Shown piece after piece: positions 1 to 10,430 of a DNA stretch of 64,000 nt (position 1 is the stretch's first letter; every line of letters starts with the position of its first letter). Below the pieces are notes generated by a model. It did no database searches and was not told the origin of the DNA. It saw nothing but the letters and a program-made list of their open reading frames with translations. The position numbers were made by a program, and so were the translations under genes. Where the stretch lies: positions 1,364,001-1,428,000 of the forward strand of contig WACJ01000522.1 of the NCBI GenBank assembly GCA_008973525.1. The letters are read 5' to 3'. Source of the stretch: Stenopsyche tienmushanensis. Taxonomy: Eukaryota; Arthropoda; Insecta; Trichoptera; Stenopsychidae.

Positions 1-1198
1 GTTTTTCGCTTTCTTCTTATGAAACGAATATCGGCTGGAATGCATGCCAATGTCATAAACTTATACCGTAATTGATATATTGTTCCATATTTTTGTAGTA
101 GTATGTGGCTATGGCCCAATATAAGGTTTTATTGCGTGTCATAAAATAGCTTAGGATAGACACAGTACGGGCGGAGCTGTGTAGACAAGTCCAGTCACCT
201 ACTAACAATCCCAATTTACTCAACACTAAAATATTTTATTATCGGCAGGAGTGGATATGAGGAAAACACATTTCCCAGGACCCTCTCCCGATACTCCTAA
301 TGGCGGCTGGAATTACTGCTTAACGATCGAAACGCAATCTTCTCGCCTAATGAATGAATAAAGTATACACGCAAGCTCGTTTTCGCCACTCCAAAAACGT
401 TGAGCAAAGCTCGATTTTCTGACAACGAAATATCGGATATAATTGGTTAATACGTCGAGCACCTGCTGAGAAGATCTTCATTTTAATCGCAGCTTCCTTG
501 AAAAGCTTGATTAACCACAAATGGAACCGTACAGCACAAAGCTTTGCTTCTTGTAGACCGAGACGACAAAAGCGCGCCGCGAAAAGGCAATGTCGAAATT
601 AACATCCTAAATAATAAATCATATCATGTGTTATTTCAACTGCGGCTGATTTAAATTCAGAATATACAACCCTCATATATCTTCAACGAAACGACTTTAA
701 AAAAATCGTCGCAGACGATTCTCGAAGGCCATATTTTAACAAGAAAATATTCCAAAGACGATCATAAATTTGCAATGAAAATTTCGAGAGGCAATCATAA
801 AAATAATAAGCCGTACACATAATAAGAAAATAAGCAAAATAATAGCTTTCATTTATATAATATTTCTATTGTCTTGTGCCGCCACGTTTATGTATTTTGG
901 TGGAGAATTCAAATTATCGCATTGTGTTAAAAAAGATCTCAAAACATCGTAGCTGTGCTTCACATCATCTTATTTTCCCAGTACGATATTTTTATGAAGC
1001 AAAAAATGAGACTCAACTATAAAAATATTAAGGAACTTACAATTTGCTTGTAGTTTTATATAATGAAAACTATAATTTATATCAAAAAATCAGGAAGAAA
1101 AATATATCACAAACATATAGCAGTAGCTGGTGTCTCTTCTGAAAAAATATGCAATATCAAAATTTCTAGTTTAAGAAGTTAAACGAAGCTGATAGGAG
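1..1198. other. AT-rich intergenic DNA, nothing recognised
   Basis: No ORF longer than about 60 codons, no transposase motif and no terminal repeat were seen on either strand. Base composition is AT-rich with short A and T runs. It may be ordinary intergenic or intronic DNA. Confidence 0.6.
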
Positions 1199-1525
1199 CA
1201 GTAACTGTCTAATCCATGTATACATATATACAGTACATATATTTTTTTCAAATTGTTATATTGACCTTTCTCTACCGGTGATGTATTTACTACACATCGA
1301 CTCTAATAATGCAGATATCGATATGAAATATAATAGATACGGGGTTCAGAATTTTTGTATTCCTCCGTGATATAATTACGAATCACATCAAAGTATTATA
1401 GTATATAAGTATTCATCTGCAGCGACGGAAAAAAATAATTTGTCGGGAATTCGGGAATTTTGCGAGTTTTAGTCCGTGTCTCAGCAAAGAGGAATTTTAT
1501 CTGCCACATTGATGGTTTTATACAA
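1199..1525 (+). repeat. dispersed repeat, copy 1 (second copy at 26071-26335)
   Basis: From about 1276 this stretch matches 26094-26335 almost base for base, through the segment beginning CCGGTGATGTATTTACTAC. This copy has about 70 extra AT-rich bases after the shared AGTAACTGT start. It carries no ORF. The second copy lies directly upstream of a hAT transposase scrap, so the repeat may be the non-coding part of a hAT-type element; that is inference. Confidence 0.75.
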
Positions 1526-2533
1526 ATAAAAATTGTCTATAAATTTAATATTTAAAATATTTTTTTAATAAATGATAATATCATATAATATTAGAAATGA
1601 TATCAATCGCTTTGGATCACTTTTTGCAATATTTGAGAACATTTAGATTTGTAGGGATTAGAGTGTATGATCCAAGGGTTTATTTCTTATATTTTAAGTT
1701 ATTTTTAATAATTCATATTATAAAAGAGTGAATTCATTAATGCCATTCTTTACTTTTATATGCAAATATAGCAGAAGATAAATCTCGCCTTGAAGGAATT
1801 CACATAAAAAAGAAAGAGATATTAAGGTCTCAGCCCGGCGGGAAGCTATTTTGTTAATATTTATTCGTAATGTAAGCAAATTTTGAATTATTTAGATTGT
1901 ATTAAAATTCCTTGCTGGAATAATACGTGACTGTGAAGCTCTGATAATATTAACGTTCCGAAACGTATAAACATTTATACGTCCACAATGGAATCGCTGG
2001 AACTTTTAGCATATTTCAGCGCATGAAAAATAATAAATTTTCAAACTTCCCATTAAGTGACATATGGTTCGTTGTGTTTATAAATATGAGACGTGTTTCA
2101 TTAAAAAGTGTGTATAAATGGCTTTGATATATTTGGGCCCGTCACGAATAGATATTCACGCACTGAAAGGAAGGTTTTTTTTTCAAAATTATGACTTTTG
2201 TGGAGCTTTTCATATCATAAAATATAGGTAAATAATAATAAGCATATCAAGATAAAATTATCAAGTCGACTCCCAGTACAGGGCGAAAGCTCTTTCAGCA
2301 TGTTTACATTCATAACCATCATGAGCTTTTCTTCCCCATTCTGATTCGCATATTTTTTTTAAATTCATATGTATTACAATAGATATTTGTCATTTTACGA
2401 GTTTTAAATATCATTTCATGTCGGTTTTTGTTCGATGTGCGAAATGTTTGACGTTTTAAAAATATATATTTCATTTTCATTGCTGGAATATTTTTAGTCC
2501 AAGTAAGATAGCATTTAGCAATAAAAAATGATG
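1526..2533. other. AT-rich intergenic DNA, nothing recognised
   Basis: No coding potential, no terminal repeats and no tRNA-like boxes seen. Confidence 0.55.
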
Positions 2534-2924
2534 TACGAGAGTCATCTAAAAAGTAAGGTTACAAGGGTTTTTGAGTCTGGAAGATTTTAGGTTTGTTTCG
2601 AAGTCACGTGTTTGTTTGGTCCCACGTGTTTGTCAGCCATTTTGTTCAGTCGCAGCAAATTCTTCTGATAGAGAGGTCGTCGCGCACTCCCACCAACCTC
2701 TCATCCATGCGAGATCCGTGCGGTTATCCGTTTTTTGACGTGCTCCAGTGACCATCAGTGATTTTTGATGAACTTGTGCTAAAAATTTAAGAATTAGTGC
2801 GAAATACACATTTATACATTTTCTGAACTGTACAATGATGAGGATCTCATTTCCCTCCAGAGGACCCTCGTCTCCGTTGGTGAGACTGACAGCAACTTAT
2901 TGGTGTTTTGGTCTCTTTAAGACA

Positions 2925-3620
2925 GAGTTCATGTTCTGTGCTGATGTGTGATCTGTTCCGAGCGCCCTAGGGATAGCCAGACGGAGTGTCTTCCGCCAAT
3001 TTTCAATCCCTGGGATTATTGCGCGCAGAACTTCCAGGCACCCACCCTTTTTACTCTGCGTGCTCTAGTGAAGGGTCCCGAGGAAGACCAGATTTGGACT
3101 ACGCGAGTCCGAAGGATAAAAATTGGGTTAAACTAAACATCAAATGAATTGCTATAGGAGGTCACTACCATGAGTCCAACCTCAGCTTAAATGGGGCTGC
3201 AGCAGGTGATAGACTGCAGGGATTCCCTCTTACCCATGTTACTGTTTTTGTTTTTTGTCATTAACAATACCTACCCACGGAGATGAGCAGCCGTAACAGC
3301 TCTCTCTTATATACACTAGGCTGTTAAAAATAGTGTTTTTGTCTTTTGTACAGAATTATCCTACTCTTTCTGCAATTGGTAGCTTCACATTCTATTTTAC
3401 GGGTTCGCAACATAGGGTAAGCTACGCATCCAACTCATGTTAGCTGGGTGACCCCAGCAGCGTTTGACGAGAAAACCGATAAGGCTATTTTCGTCCACCT
3501 CTACTCTACATCATTACCCCAAAGGTTCGACTGTTACCCACGGGCATATGGTTGCTCTCCCCCTGGGTTTTATGGGTGGGCATCGCAGAGTGAAAAACCC
3601 ACTCGAAAGATGAGACGCGG
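2925..3620 (+). repeat. LTR-element internal domain (leader family), fragment inside mariner
   Basis: The first part (2925-3240) matches 59515-59890. The later part (about 3400-3590) matches the conserved block found at 13800-13935, 28080-28280 (reverse), 38540-38740 (reverse), 44190-44320 and 54280-54400. No gag or pol motif is visible. ORFs at 2948-3136 and 3448-3711 lie in it, but equivalent frames are broken in the other copies, so I do not call them genes. Confidence 0.7.
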
Positions 3621-3672
3621 GGATGTTCATACAGTGACACACACACACGTTGTAGGTGTGTCACTATACCCC

Positions 3673-3686
3673 AAAATCCAAAAAGA
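3673..3686 (+). repeat. target site duplication, left copy of LINE insertion
   Basis: AAAATCCAAAAAGA here is repeated exactly at 4251-4264, bracketing the LINE. Length and poly(A) context fit target-primed reverse transcription. Confidence 0.8.
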
Positions 3687-4250
3687 ACCAACGAACATGA
3701 CCAGAAAGTGAGGGAAGCCTGGCAATGGAGATGGGATCAGTCCAGCAAGGGAAGATGGACCCATCGACTTATCCCGGTCATAAGTCGGTGGAAGGCCCGG
3801 GAACACGGTGAAATAACCTAATGCTTGACGCAGGCGCTCACTGGACACGGATGCTTCGGTGGGTACCTGAAGCGGATTGGCAAATAACCATCCGCAACGT
3901 GCCAACACTGCCAAGCGGAGGTTGACGACGCAGAGCACACCATCATTGGCTGTGAGGCTCGGGCACCTCAGAGAAAACTGCTGAAACAAGCATTCGGGGT
4001 AGCCGAGCTCAACGTCGACAGCATGGTCCACAGCATGACGGAGAGCAAGAAGAACTGGGACCTTTGGCGCGAATACGTAGAAGAGATTCTGAGCGCCAAA
4101 GAGCAATGTGGAATACCAGGGGACAATTCCAGGAGGACAGAGATGGACAAGGGGGGGGGGGTTAGTGGGTAGGCACGACCGAAAAATAGTGAATTCTACA
4201 CTACCCAGATTCTCTGGGTGTCTTGTGAAGATTCCTCGTCCACAGAAAAA
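3687..4250 (+). mobile_element. R1-clade LINE, 5'-truncated copy with poly(A)
   Basis: A 564-bp insertion bounded by 14-bp direct repeats and ending in an A run after CTCGTCCACAG. It holds the last part of ORF2 and a short 3' UTR beginning TTAGTGGGTAG. The same 3' UTR signature (AGTGGGT, then CACACTAC, then ATTCCTCG-CCACAG) recurs in the LINE tail at 28599-29028. The 5' truncation is the usual outcome of incomplete reverse transcription. Because it interrupts the mariner reading frame it is younger than the mariner. Confidence 0.85.
3698..4172 (+). pseudogene. LINE ORF2 C-terminus with zinc knuckle
   Basis: One frame reads through about 155 codons with stops at the TAA in 3811-3822 and again near 3886. 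Landmarks in order are W-Q-W-R-W-D-Q-S-S-K-G-R-W-T, then RLIPVISRWKAREHGEIT, then LTGHGCFGGYLKRIG, and finally a C-x2-C-x8-H-x4-C type knuckle (CQHC...EHTIIGC, about 3900-3956). This is the region after the reverse transcriptase thumb in R1-clade ORF2. The terminal stop is TAG at 4170-4172. Two internal stops show that it is dead. Confidence 0.8.
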
Positions 4251-4264
4251 AAAATCCAAAAAGA
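4251..4264 (+). repeat. target site duplication, right copy of LINE insertion
   Basis: Exact copy of 3673-3686, directly after the LINE poly(A). Confidence 0.8.
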
Positions 4265-4389
4265 GCTGGCAGCGAAGGTCTATGATATTGGCATACAAAA
4301 GCTGGTGCTGCTGGTGAATTTCAATTAAATAGAAGCATTTTTCAATCTTGCATAAATCTTGCAGCCTTACTTTTTAGACGACCCTCGTA

Positions 4390-5520
4390 CATTCGAAGCA
4401 AGAAATAATAAGGATTGTACCTGCCTGCATTCCTTTTATTCAAAAGCCTGTTTTTATGCTACATAACAAGTAACGCTGAAGACTCTTGTAGGATGTCAAG
4501 TTTCACTCATTTCTTTCGTACAAAATTGAGTCAATTTGCTCCATGCAAAAAAGCTCATTTCGAAAATCAAAGTACAATCCAACGACGTTTTATTGTTTTA
4601 TCGAAGCTCGGAGTGCGCAAATATCCTCGAAAGCTCTTCCAAACACATCAAGGATGTGCAAGTTTCGATAAGTCGAGTCGGGGCTGTTTTCTCGGGCACG
4701 GTTTTCAATTTTCCAATTTTCCGATAGTGCTGCTAGAGGAGGAACAATCCGGCGTTCCGCAACTCTAGTATCAAATCTTTTTGTTCGCGAATGCAGGGCC
4801 GCAATGCACATGGATGGAACGAAGCGCGCCCGGTTCAATAGAGAATGAATGGATGAAGCATGAATGGTTGAATAGATGAGGGCCGAACGGGTGAATGGAT
4901 GAATTTTGCGGGTTCGGTTAAAATATTGCAACGAGAGTTTACGACTGCGTATGCACTCTGCAGGCACTATACAGTGGAAATAAACGTCATTGAATTCGGT
5001 CACGAGGATACGGAGTTAACATCACAATACTGTTGATAAAAAAAATGAGTTTTTTAGCATAACGAAACAAGTGGTTTAATATAGCCAAAATGTCGTAGAA
5101 TAATGATTTTGAACAGTGAGTGGCTATGAGAACGAGAGGATCTATTCAGGTCATAATTAAGATTACCCTGATATAAAACACATTTTAAACTCATTTGATT
5201 TCTACCTTTCTATCTTAAATTATACTTTATGGTGTATATAAAAAAATGTTTTTAATAAGTTTGAATTTTTTTTCTTAACTAAATACGCGAATACTTTTCA
5301 ATACTCCTAATACAAATATCTCATTTTAATTACATGTGGCATGAAAAACTATCTTTTATGCCTGTAAAAATTTCATATAGAGATTGCTTTCATTCAAATA
5401 TGGATATGGATGTTATAAGAAGAAAGAATGTGTTGCAATCATCTCATATTATCTAGGGGAGAAAAGATTATTTTTTTGCAGACCGAATAAAAAAATACGT
5501 ATTGAAAGCTTTATATACTG
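4390..5520. other. intergenic DNA with a degenerate GAATGGAT-like minisatellite
   Basis: Around 4840-4915 there are irregular repeats of GAATGGATGAA-type units (gaatgaatggatgaagcatg and relatives). The rest shows no coding motif. Overlapping ORFs on both strands between 4415 and 5003 have no recognisable domain and I treat them as chance. Confidence 0.45.
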
Positions 5521-5706
5521 TTGAAAATATTATCTCAACATGTGAATGACGCATTGGAAGAAAACTTATCTTTAAAAGCTATTGAATTCAAAAGCTCTTT
5601 GCTGAAGACTGACATGGAAGATGTCATTTATCATCATCGACGTCTGGCGGCTGTTGAGACTGCATTCTTCAAACAATTTCCAGGATATAAATCTATCAAA
5701 TCATAG
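5521..5706 (+). CDS. possible terminal exon, unknown protein
   Basis: Open for 61 codons starting from a non-ATG triplet, with a TGA in the same frame upstream at 5503. The composition is protein-like: E and K rich, then the stretch MEDVIYHHRRLAAVETAFFK. A polypyrimidine tract and TTTTGCAG lie at 5471-5481, which could be a 3' splice site, but the in-frame TGA at 5503 argues against an exon beginning there. I do not recognise a domain. It could be the last exon of a host gene, a retro-pseudogene piece or chance. Confidence 0.15.
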   Translation: MKILSQHVNDALEENLSLKAIEFKSSLLKTDMEDVIYHHRRLAAVETAFFKQFPGYKSIKS

Positions 5707-6885
5707 CACTTGGTACATCGATATTACACATTTGACGCTGGTATTTAGCATCAAAATTAAATTTCAAAATTGTTGAATTTGGAACGGCTTTCGAACATTG
5801 GAAAAAATGTAATTTAAGTGAATAGTGAGCTTTTATTTAGCATTCCGCGCACGGAAAAACATCCAAGAAAGAAAATAAAAGGGTATCTCAAAGATACGTG
5901 GACGTGTCAGATAAATTTGGTCAAGAAGATATGACTTAAATATAATATTTATTCGCATGGACAGGATACGCCGAAAAACTTCAATTCGGGTTTTTTTTTC
6001 GGTCTTCAGCGGGACACAAGCGGGCTTTTTGTGACGTTTGCTCTTTTGTTGCCACCAACAAAGTGTGTTCAATCAAAATTGTGCACATGGATAACGACCG
6101 ATGGGGAAAGAGGTGAAGAAGGAAGACCCTTCCAGAGAGACCATTTTTCTTTTCCCTCCATACAATCCCGCTAATGAGGTCTCACCTCGGCCCCGCCGAG
6201 GACTTCTTTTGTGCAAAAACGACCTCTGTAGCTTAATAATGTAAGAACCTCCGGGTCAACTCTCGCTTTAATTAACGCCGACCGAAAACTCGCGGTGTCC
6301 GGGTCCAGAGGCTGGCAGATCTTCCGGTTTCGATTGTTCAGCGCCGAATCGATCAAAGTGATCTTTATTAATTGCAAAAGTGTCAACTTTGGATTCGGCG
6401 CCCTTCATCCTCTAAGCCACGGAGCTGCGGTCCAAAATGACCAATCCCAACTTGGAAACGGGATTGATCGGGGAATCCCTTTGTGCTGCCAAACCAAAGC
6501 AAGACCGCATTAAAGCTAACGCCACAGAATAATTAAAGCTAACTATTTCAGTGACGCGCAACTAATTATAGCTTGAATGCTTTGAATTATTAATTAAAAT
6601 CACTCCAGCTGTCCATTTTCTCTGTAACGTACCCCGCATGAAAATATATGTTAAGGATTCTGTCAATTACTGCAGGAATATCAGTGTATTCATGGACGCA
6701 ACCACATAATTAAGAATCAATATCGAATATCTGAAAATACCCCTGATAACACATGTATTCTAATTTATCTCAAATAACAAGAACGAGAATATTTTTGTTC
6801 CATTCTGTATGTATGATGCTTCCATTAATAAACTGAAAACGAACGAAACATATTGAATGGATCGTATTTCATTGTTGATAACGTA
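5707..6885. other. intergenic DNA with a moderately GC-rich block (6150-6500)
   Basis: No gene is supported. The GC-rich block contains perfect 10-bp inverted repeats GCGCCGAATC (6341-6350) and GATTCGGCGC (6392-6401). The 41-bp spacer between them begins with GATCAAAG, a TCF/LEF-type site, and includes TTAATTG. It could be a cis-regulatory element; I have no direct evidence. Confidence 0.4.
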
Positions 6886-7357
6886 CGAAAATAGTCCAAG
6901 AAGTACTCGACATAACAAAGAGAAATGTCAAAAAATATCCAAGAAAATAATCCGATTTAGGCCAACACGAAAACGGTTATAAATCGAAGCAAAAATTCGA
7001 CTTTATTGCTGTGAAACATCGCTAAACACTCGATTGAAAAATCTTCACGACGCTGTTTTTGTTCCATTGTGAGCAAACACGGCACTCATCTTGCGCACGG
7101 CTTTCTCATGTGCAAATCTTCGGTCGATATGCGATGTACGGCACTTTTTTAAGTGACTTAACATATCTGTTAGTTTTGGTCGTTGTGGTCACCTTATATG
7201 ATCGACTGCGATGTTCGTCATGGCAGCTCGTACGGCCTCGTTTAAACTCTGCCACTCGATATTTTACCAATGTAAACGATGGACAAGACTCTCCCAGAAT
7301 TATTTGAAAAGTGCACTATTGATGACTACCAAACATATACTAAACGACGTCTTCAAA
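6886..7357 (-). mobile_element. mariner (family B), deleted copy
   Basis: The end at 6886 reads CGAAAATAGTCCAAGAAGTA, matching the terminal repeat of the copies at 25765, 41942 and (reverse) 11848. Reverse-strand transposase motifs follow (see the pseudogene entry). The far end is lost where an LTR begins at about 7387. Confidence 0.75.
6965..7300 (-). pseudogene. mariner transposase fragment (mellifera-like)
   Basis: Read on the minus strand, about 7285-7165 gives SFTLVKYRVAEFKRGRTSC, the end of the first helix-turn-helix domain. About 7140-6990 gives MRKPCAR-VPCLLTMEQKQR, then IECLAMFHSNKVEFLLRFI, the linker and the strand before the first catalytic aspartate. The order is correct, but the second helix-turn-helix segment is deleted and the catalytic region is missing. 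The family cuts and pastes DNA at TA; this copy cannot. Confidence 0.75.
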
Positions 7358-7386
7358 CTTGAAACTTAAGGGACGTTTCTACCTTA

Positions 7387-7683
7387 TTCGGGTGCAATGT
7401 GCTATTTTAATAGCGCCATCTATTGTGGCCCTGCGGAGACATTGCGCCTGCTTACCGACCGATCGCTTTTTGCGCGTGCATCGTTACCGGTTAGGTAGTG
7501 ACGCGCAGGAAGCGGGAGTCGGGAGAGTTGTCGGTTGGCCTTGGCTGCGGGAAGTCGTCCTTCCTGCAGCCAGACCTCTCTCTCTCTCTCTATCTGTAGT
7601 GCGGAATAAATAGTTATCTTGCGAAGAGAGTCTTTCCATTCGACGCCCTTTGTATTCCCATCCATTCGTCCAGCAGCATCAAT
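7387..7683 (+). repeat. LTR (tRNA-Leu-primed family), 5'-truncated
   Basis: Matches the LTRs at 15110, 47211, 63389 and (reverse) 23836 and 60366 from GGTGCAATGTGCTATTTTAA onward. It contains the CGGAATAAATAGTTATCT polyadenylation-signal block at 7602-7619 and ends near the CGTCCAGCAGCATC motif. The first about 100 bp of the LTR are absent, and no primer site follows. The ORFs at 7359-7613 and 7420-7665 are LTR sequence, not genes. Confidence 0.8.
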
Positions 7684-7689
7684 GCATCA

Positions 7690-9540
7690 AGCTCATGGAA
7701 GTGTTCCCACACGTCTTAGATGAGAATTCTTTATGAAATCTGGCAGACATATGTATAATAAATGTCTTCATCATATAGACTATAATTATCTAAAAATATT
7801 TAAAAGTGTTTAATTAATGAACAAAAAACTACAAAAAAAGTTCGTAAAAAAAAATATTTTTCTTCAATCTCTCACTATTTTTTTTATTTTCTTATATTTA
7901 TTACTAATTATAGTCTATACTTTATACAATAAAATAATATAAATAAATAAAATAAATACTGTCATCTATATATCGGTTCTAGTAATTCTGGGACAACTCT
8001 CTCGTAAATCTGGGAAATATGAAATATGTGATAGAACTTTATGGTTCATAGACAGTTCGATTAGGGGGACATTGGAGTATCTAATTTTTTTACATAGACT
8101 CTTTCATTAAAAAAAAATTATCGGATAGGAAGGAAATAATAATTGCACGTTGCGCAACAGAGGATGCATTTTCGCGCATTTCTTCTTCAGCGACGGGATA
8201 AAAAAGCCTCCAAATCGACGAAAAAAATGTATTTCTAATGAAATAAATTATATAGAAAAATATGATATCCCATTTGTATTTTTAAATATCACTTATAAAT
8301 TTATACAGCAAAATTCCGGTTTATATTTGAATGACATGAATTCCTCATTAATATGACAAGGATTTTATTTGAATTAATAATTTCGGCATTAAATACGATG
8401 AATTAATATTTTCCAAGCCACTATTGTAACATATTGCCGATTATTGGGAGCATATGTCGCGTTCGATATGTTTTTCATCAGTCTTGGGGCTTGCTATTTT
8501 ACTCCGAATATTAGATTAAAAATGGAACAAAAGCGATTCCCAATGCTATACGATATTCGTTTATTACAATGTATTTGGAGTATTCCACGTAACATATTAA
8601 TATATGGAATAATTTCCACGATATTCGCCCGTTTTATGGAAATCCCTTCACATGTCCTATTTTTTTCTTCGCATGTTTATCTCGAATGAACAGAATATCG
8701 TTTTATAAATGTTACAGTCCATTGTCTAGACGAGCTCTTCAAATAGCCCATTGTTTAAAGTCACAGTCTTGTATGTAAATTGCCGTTATTTATGTGAAAA
8801 TAATATCTTCACTCGGATGAATAATACATTCGCCTATAAATTACGACAAATTCGACTGTATTATTCGGCAAAAAAACATTATTGTATTACATTCTTGGAA
8901 TTAAATTATTAATCGAGATCTGTATTCTATTAGCGTCGTATGTGGGAGAGATGGGAATCAATTATTTTACTCTGATGTCAAATACATCGAATTAAACTTT
9001 GATATTTGCTAGATTTAGCGACCCGTTCATCGAAAGTAGAAAAAGGTTTTTCTCGGGGCGTATCACAAATAAAGGTTTCGTCGTATTTTATCCTCTTCTT
9101 TTTATCTCCTATACTGTGCTTACTGCAGATCGTTAATCTCCGATAAGGAGTATTTAAGATGCTGCCTCCCCCCGATTCTGTACCTAAGATTTGTCTTCGC
9201 GGAGAAAATGAATCCGATAACATCTTTCCACTGTATTTCATCTACATTAAATGGGTATTTGATTGCAATTGGATGAATGAGACGAAAGAAAACCTTCATC
9301 AAAGGCAGATGTTGATATTCAATATTAAAATTGTGGAGATCGGGTTAATTAATATTGTACAATTCTCGCTGTGTTTGAAATGAGTTTATATTATGCATTG
9401 ATGATTTTATAAAATCCGTTCTATAATATTAAAGGATAAATAATAGACATCAAAAATTCTCGATAAAGATGTAAGACGTCAAAAGAGAGATTTTATTCCA
9501 TTATAAGAGCTTACAGGAATTTTGGAAACAGGTAGTTGGC
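7690..9540. other. AT-rich intergenic DNA with a terminal-repeat scrap
   Basis: About 8297-8325 matches the CAAAATTCCGG...TATTTGAAT terminal motif of the element family also seen at 39430, 46824, 48031 and 61588, without a partner nearby. No other feature recognised. The open frames at 8150-8356 and 8444-8689 are AT-rich and motif-free. Confidence 0.45.
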
Positions 9541-9544
9541 TCGA

Positions 9545-9649
9545 AACAGAGATTTCACTGAAGATAATGAACATATTGGACATCTTGATGAAGTGACTTT
9601 TAAAGAAATGCGCCAAAAACTGAAGCACTTGGGTATTGCAGATAGGTGA
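9545..9649 (+). CDS. possible short exon, unknown protein
   Basis: A 34-codon open stretch reads DNEHIGHLDEVTFKEMRQ then KLKHLGIADR and stop. It has good protein-like composition. TAG/GTGAAT at 9643-9650 could be a 5' splice site and AGCTTACAG at about 9509-9517 a 3' splice site, but an in-frame stop lies between that acceptor and the open stretch. I cannot name a family. It could be an exon relic or chance. Confidence 0.12.
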   Translation, partial: NRDFTEDNEHIGHLDEVTFKEMRQKLKHLGIADR

Positions 9650-10141
9650 ATTGAAGTCATTTTAATTTGAATCTTAATGGAAAAACTTGATATGTTTAAG
9701 TATTATTCAAAATGGGGATGTTAAGAAGAATTTACACATTTTTTTCATAAGTAATATAAGTCGAAACTTGAGTATAAGACAAAGAGAGAGAGATAAATAG
9801 AAGTCTTAGTTACTAATACTATCATAATATTAGAGATAGCGTAATACCCTGGCATGCGTTGCAATGCCATAAGCGCTTAATAATTATTTGAAAAGAAACG
9901 CAGTACGTGGTTTATTGCTTCAGGTCACGTGTAGTCCGAGCCAAATAGCTGGAATCATATGGCTATGTTATTCCCGCAAGTGTAAACAGTAAGTTGGCAA
10001 AGTTTTATTGCACTCAGAATAAACGGTATGGTAATGCATAAGATACAAACAAACAAATTTTTATTTTTGTATATTAGACTATACCTATGTTACTCGCACA
10101 ATTCGTAGCGAAATAAAAATGATCAATTACTTATGTGGATA
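9650..10141. other. AT-rich intergenic DNA, nothing recognised
   Basis: No motif or repeat noticed. Confidence 0.5.
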
Positions 10142-10430
10142 TGAGGGTCATCTAGAAATTAAGGTACAAAGACTCTTGAGGTCGGGGGTTAGTTTGTTTA
10201 GTCCCATGTATTCGTCGGCCATTTTGTGCAGTCACAGTAAATTCTTCCGATGAAAAGGTCATCACGCGCTCTCGCCAACTCCCATCTATGCAAGATCCAC
10301 GTGGTTAACAGTTTTTTAAAGGTTAACAATACCGCCGTGGATATCCATAGGAAGCTCGTGGAAGTTTATGGTAGTGATGTGATGAGTCGACAATATGTCA
10401 CAAAGGTTGTTTAGGGATTTTCATTCGACA
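10142..10430 (+). mobile_element. mariner (family A), 5' fragment
   Basis: Starts with a terminal repeat related to 2536 (GAGGGTCATCTAGAAATTAA). It continues through the shared 5' non-coding part (CAGTCACAGTAAATTCTTCC) into a start of transposase reading AAVDIHRKLVEVYGSDVMSR-like at about 10335-10420. That is the first helix-turn-helix region. The rest of the gene is gone. Confidence 0.7.

Larger units (their letters stand above)
3620..4330 (+). pseudogene. mariner transposase scrap split by a LINE
   Basis: Before the insertion, 3640-3686 reads in frame as HYTPKSKK, the residues after the first catalytic aspartate in mariner transposases (typically HHYTPESKRQS). Removing the LINE and one target duplication lets the frame continue into a short C-terminal scrap at 4265-4316. 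Everything upstream of this motif is deleted. It is a relic of a cut-and-paste DNA transposase. Confidence 0.6.
2536..4387 (+). mobile_element. mariner element (family A), filled by nested insertions
   Basis: Left end CGAGAGTCATCTAAAAAGTA and right end, read in reverse, CGAGGGTCGTCTAAAAAGTA form terminal inverted repeats. TA flanks both ends (2534-2535 and 4388-4389), the target duplication expected of mariner. The 5' non-coding part (to about 2830) is shared with copies at 10142, 35595 (reverse), 49412 and 59001. The interior holds an LTR-element leader fragment (about 2925-3620), a scrap of transposase and a LINE tail (3687-4250). The original transposase is therefore broken and mostly deleted, and the copy is inactive. 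Confidence 0.85.

Noticed and set aside
3448..3711. Conserved protein in the leader repeat (also 13803, 38448 reverse, 54289)
   Set aside because: Frames drift between copies, stops differ and no domain is seen. The conservation looks like DNA/RNA conservation of a repeat.
3627..4298. 223-codon reverse-strand ORF over the LINE tail
   Set aside because: It is antisense to a well-supported LINE ORF2 end and its zinc knuckle, and crosses three different repeats. A shadow frame.
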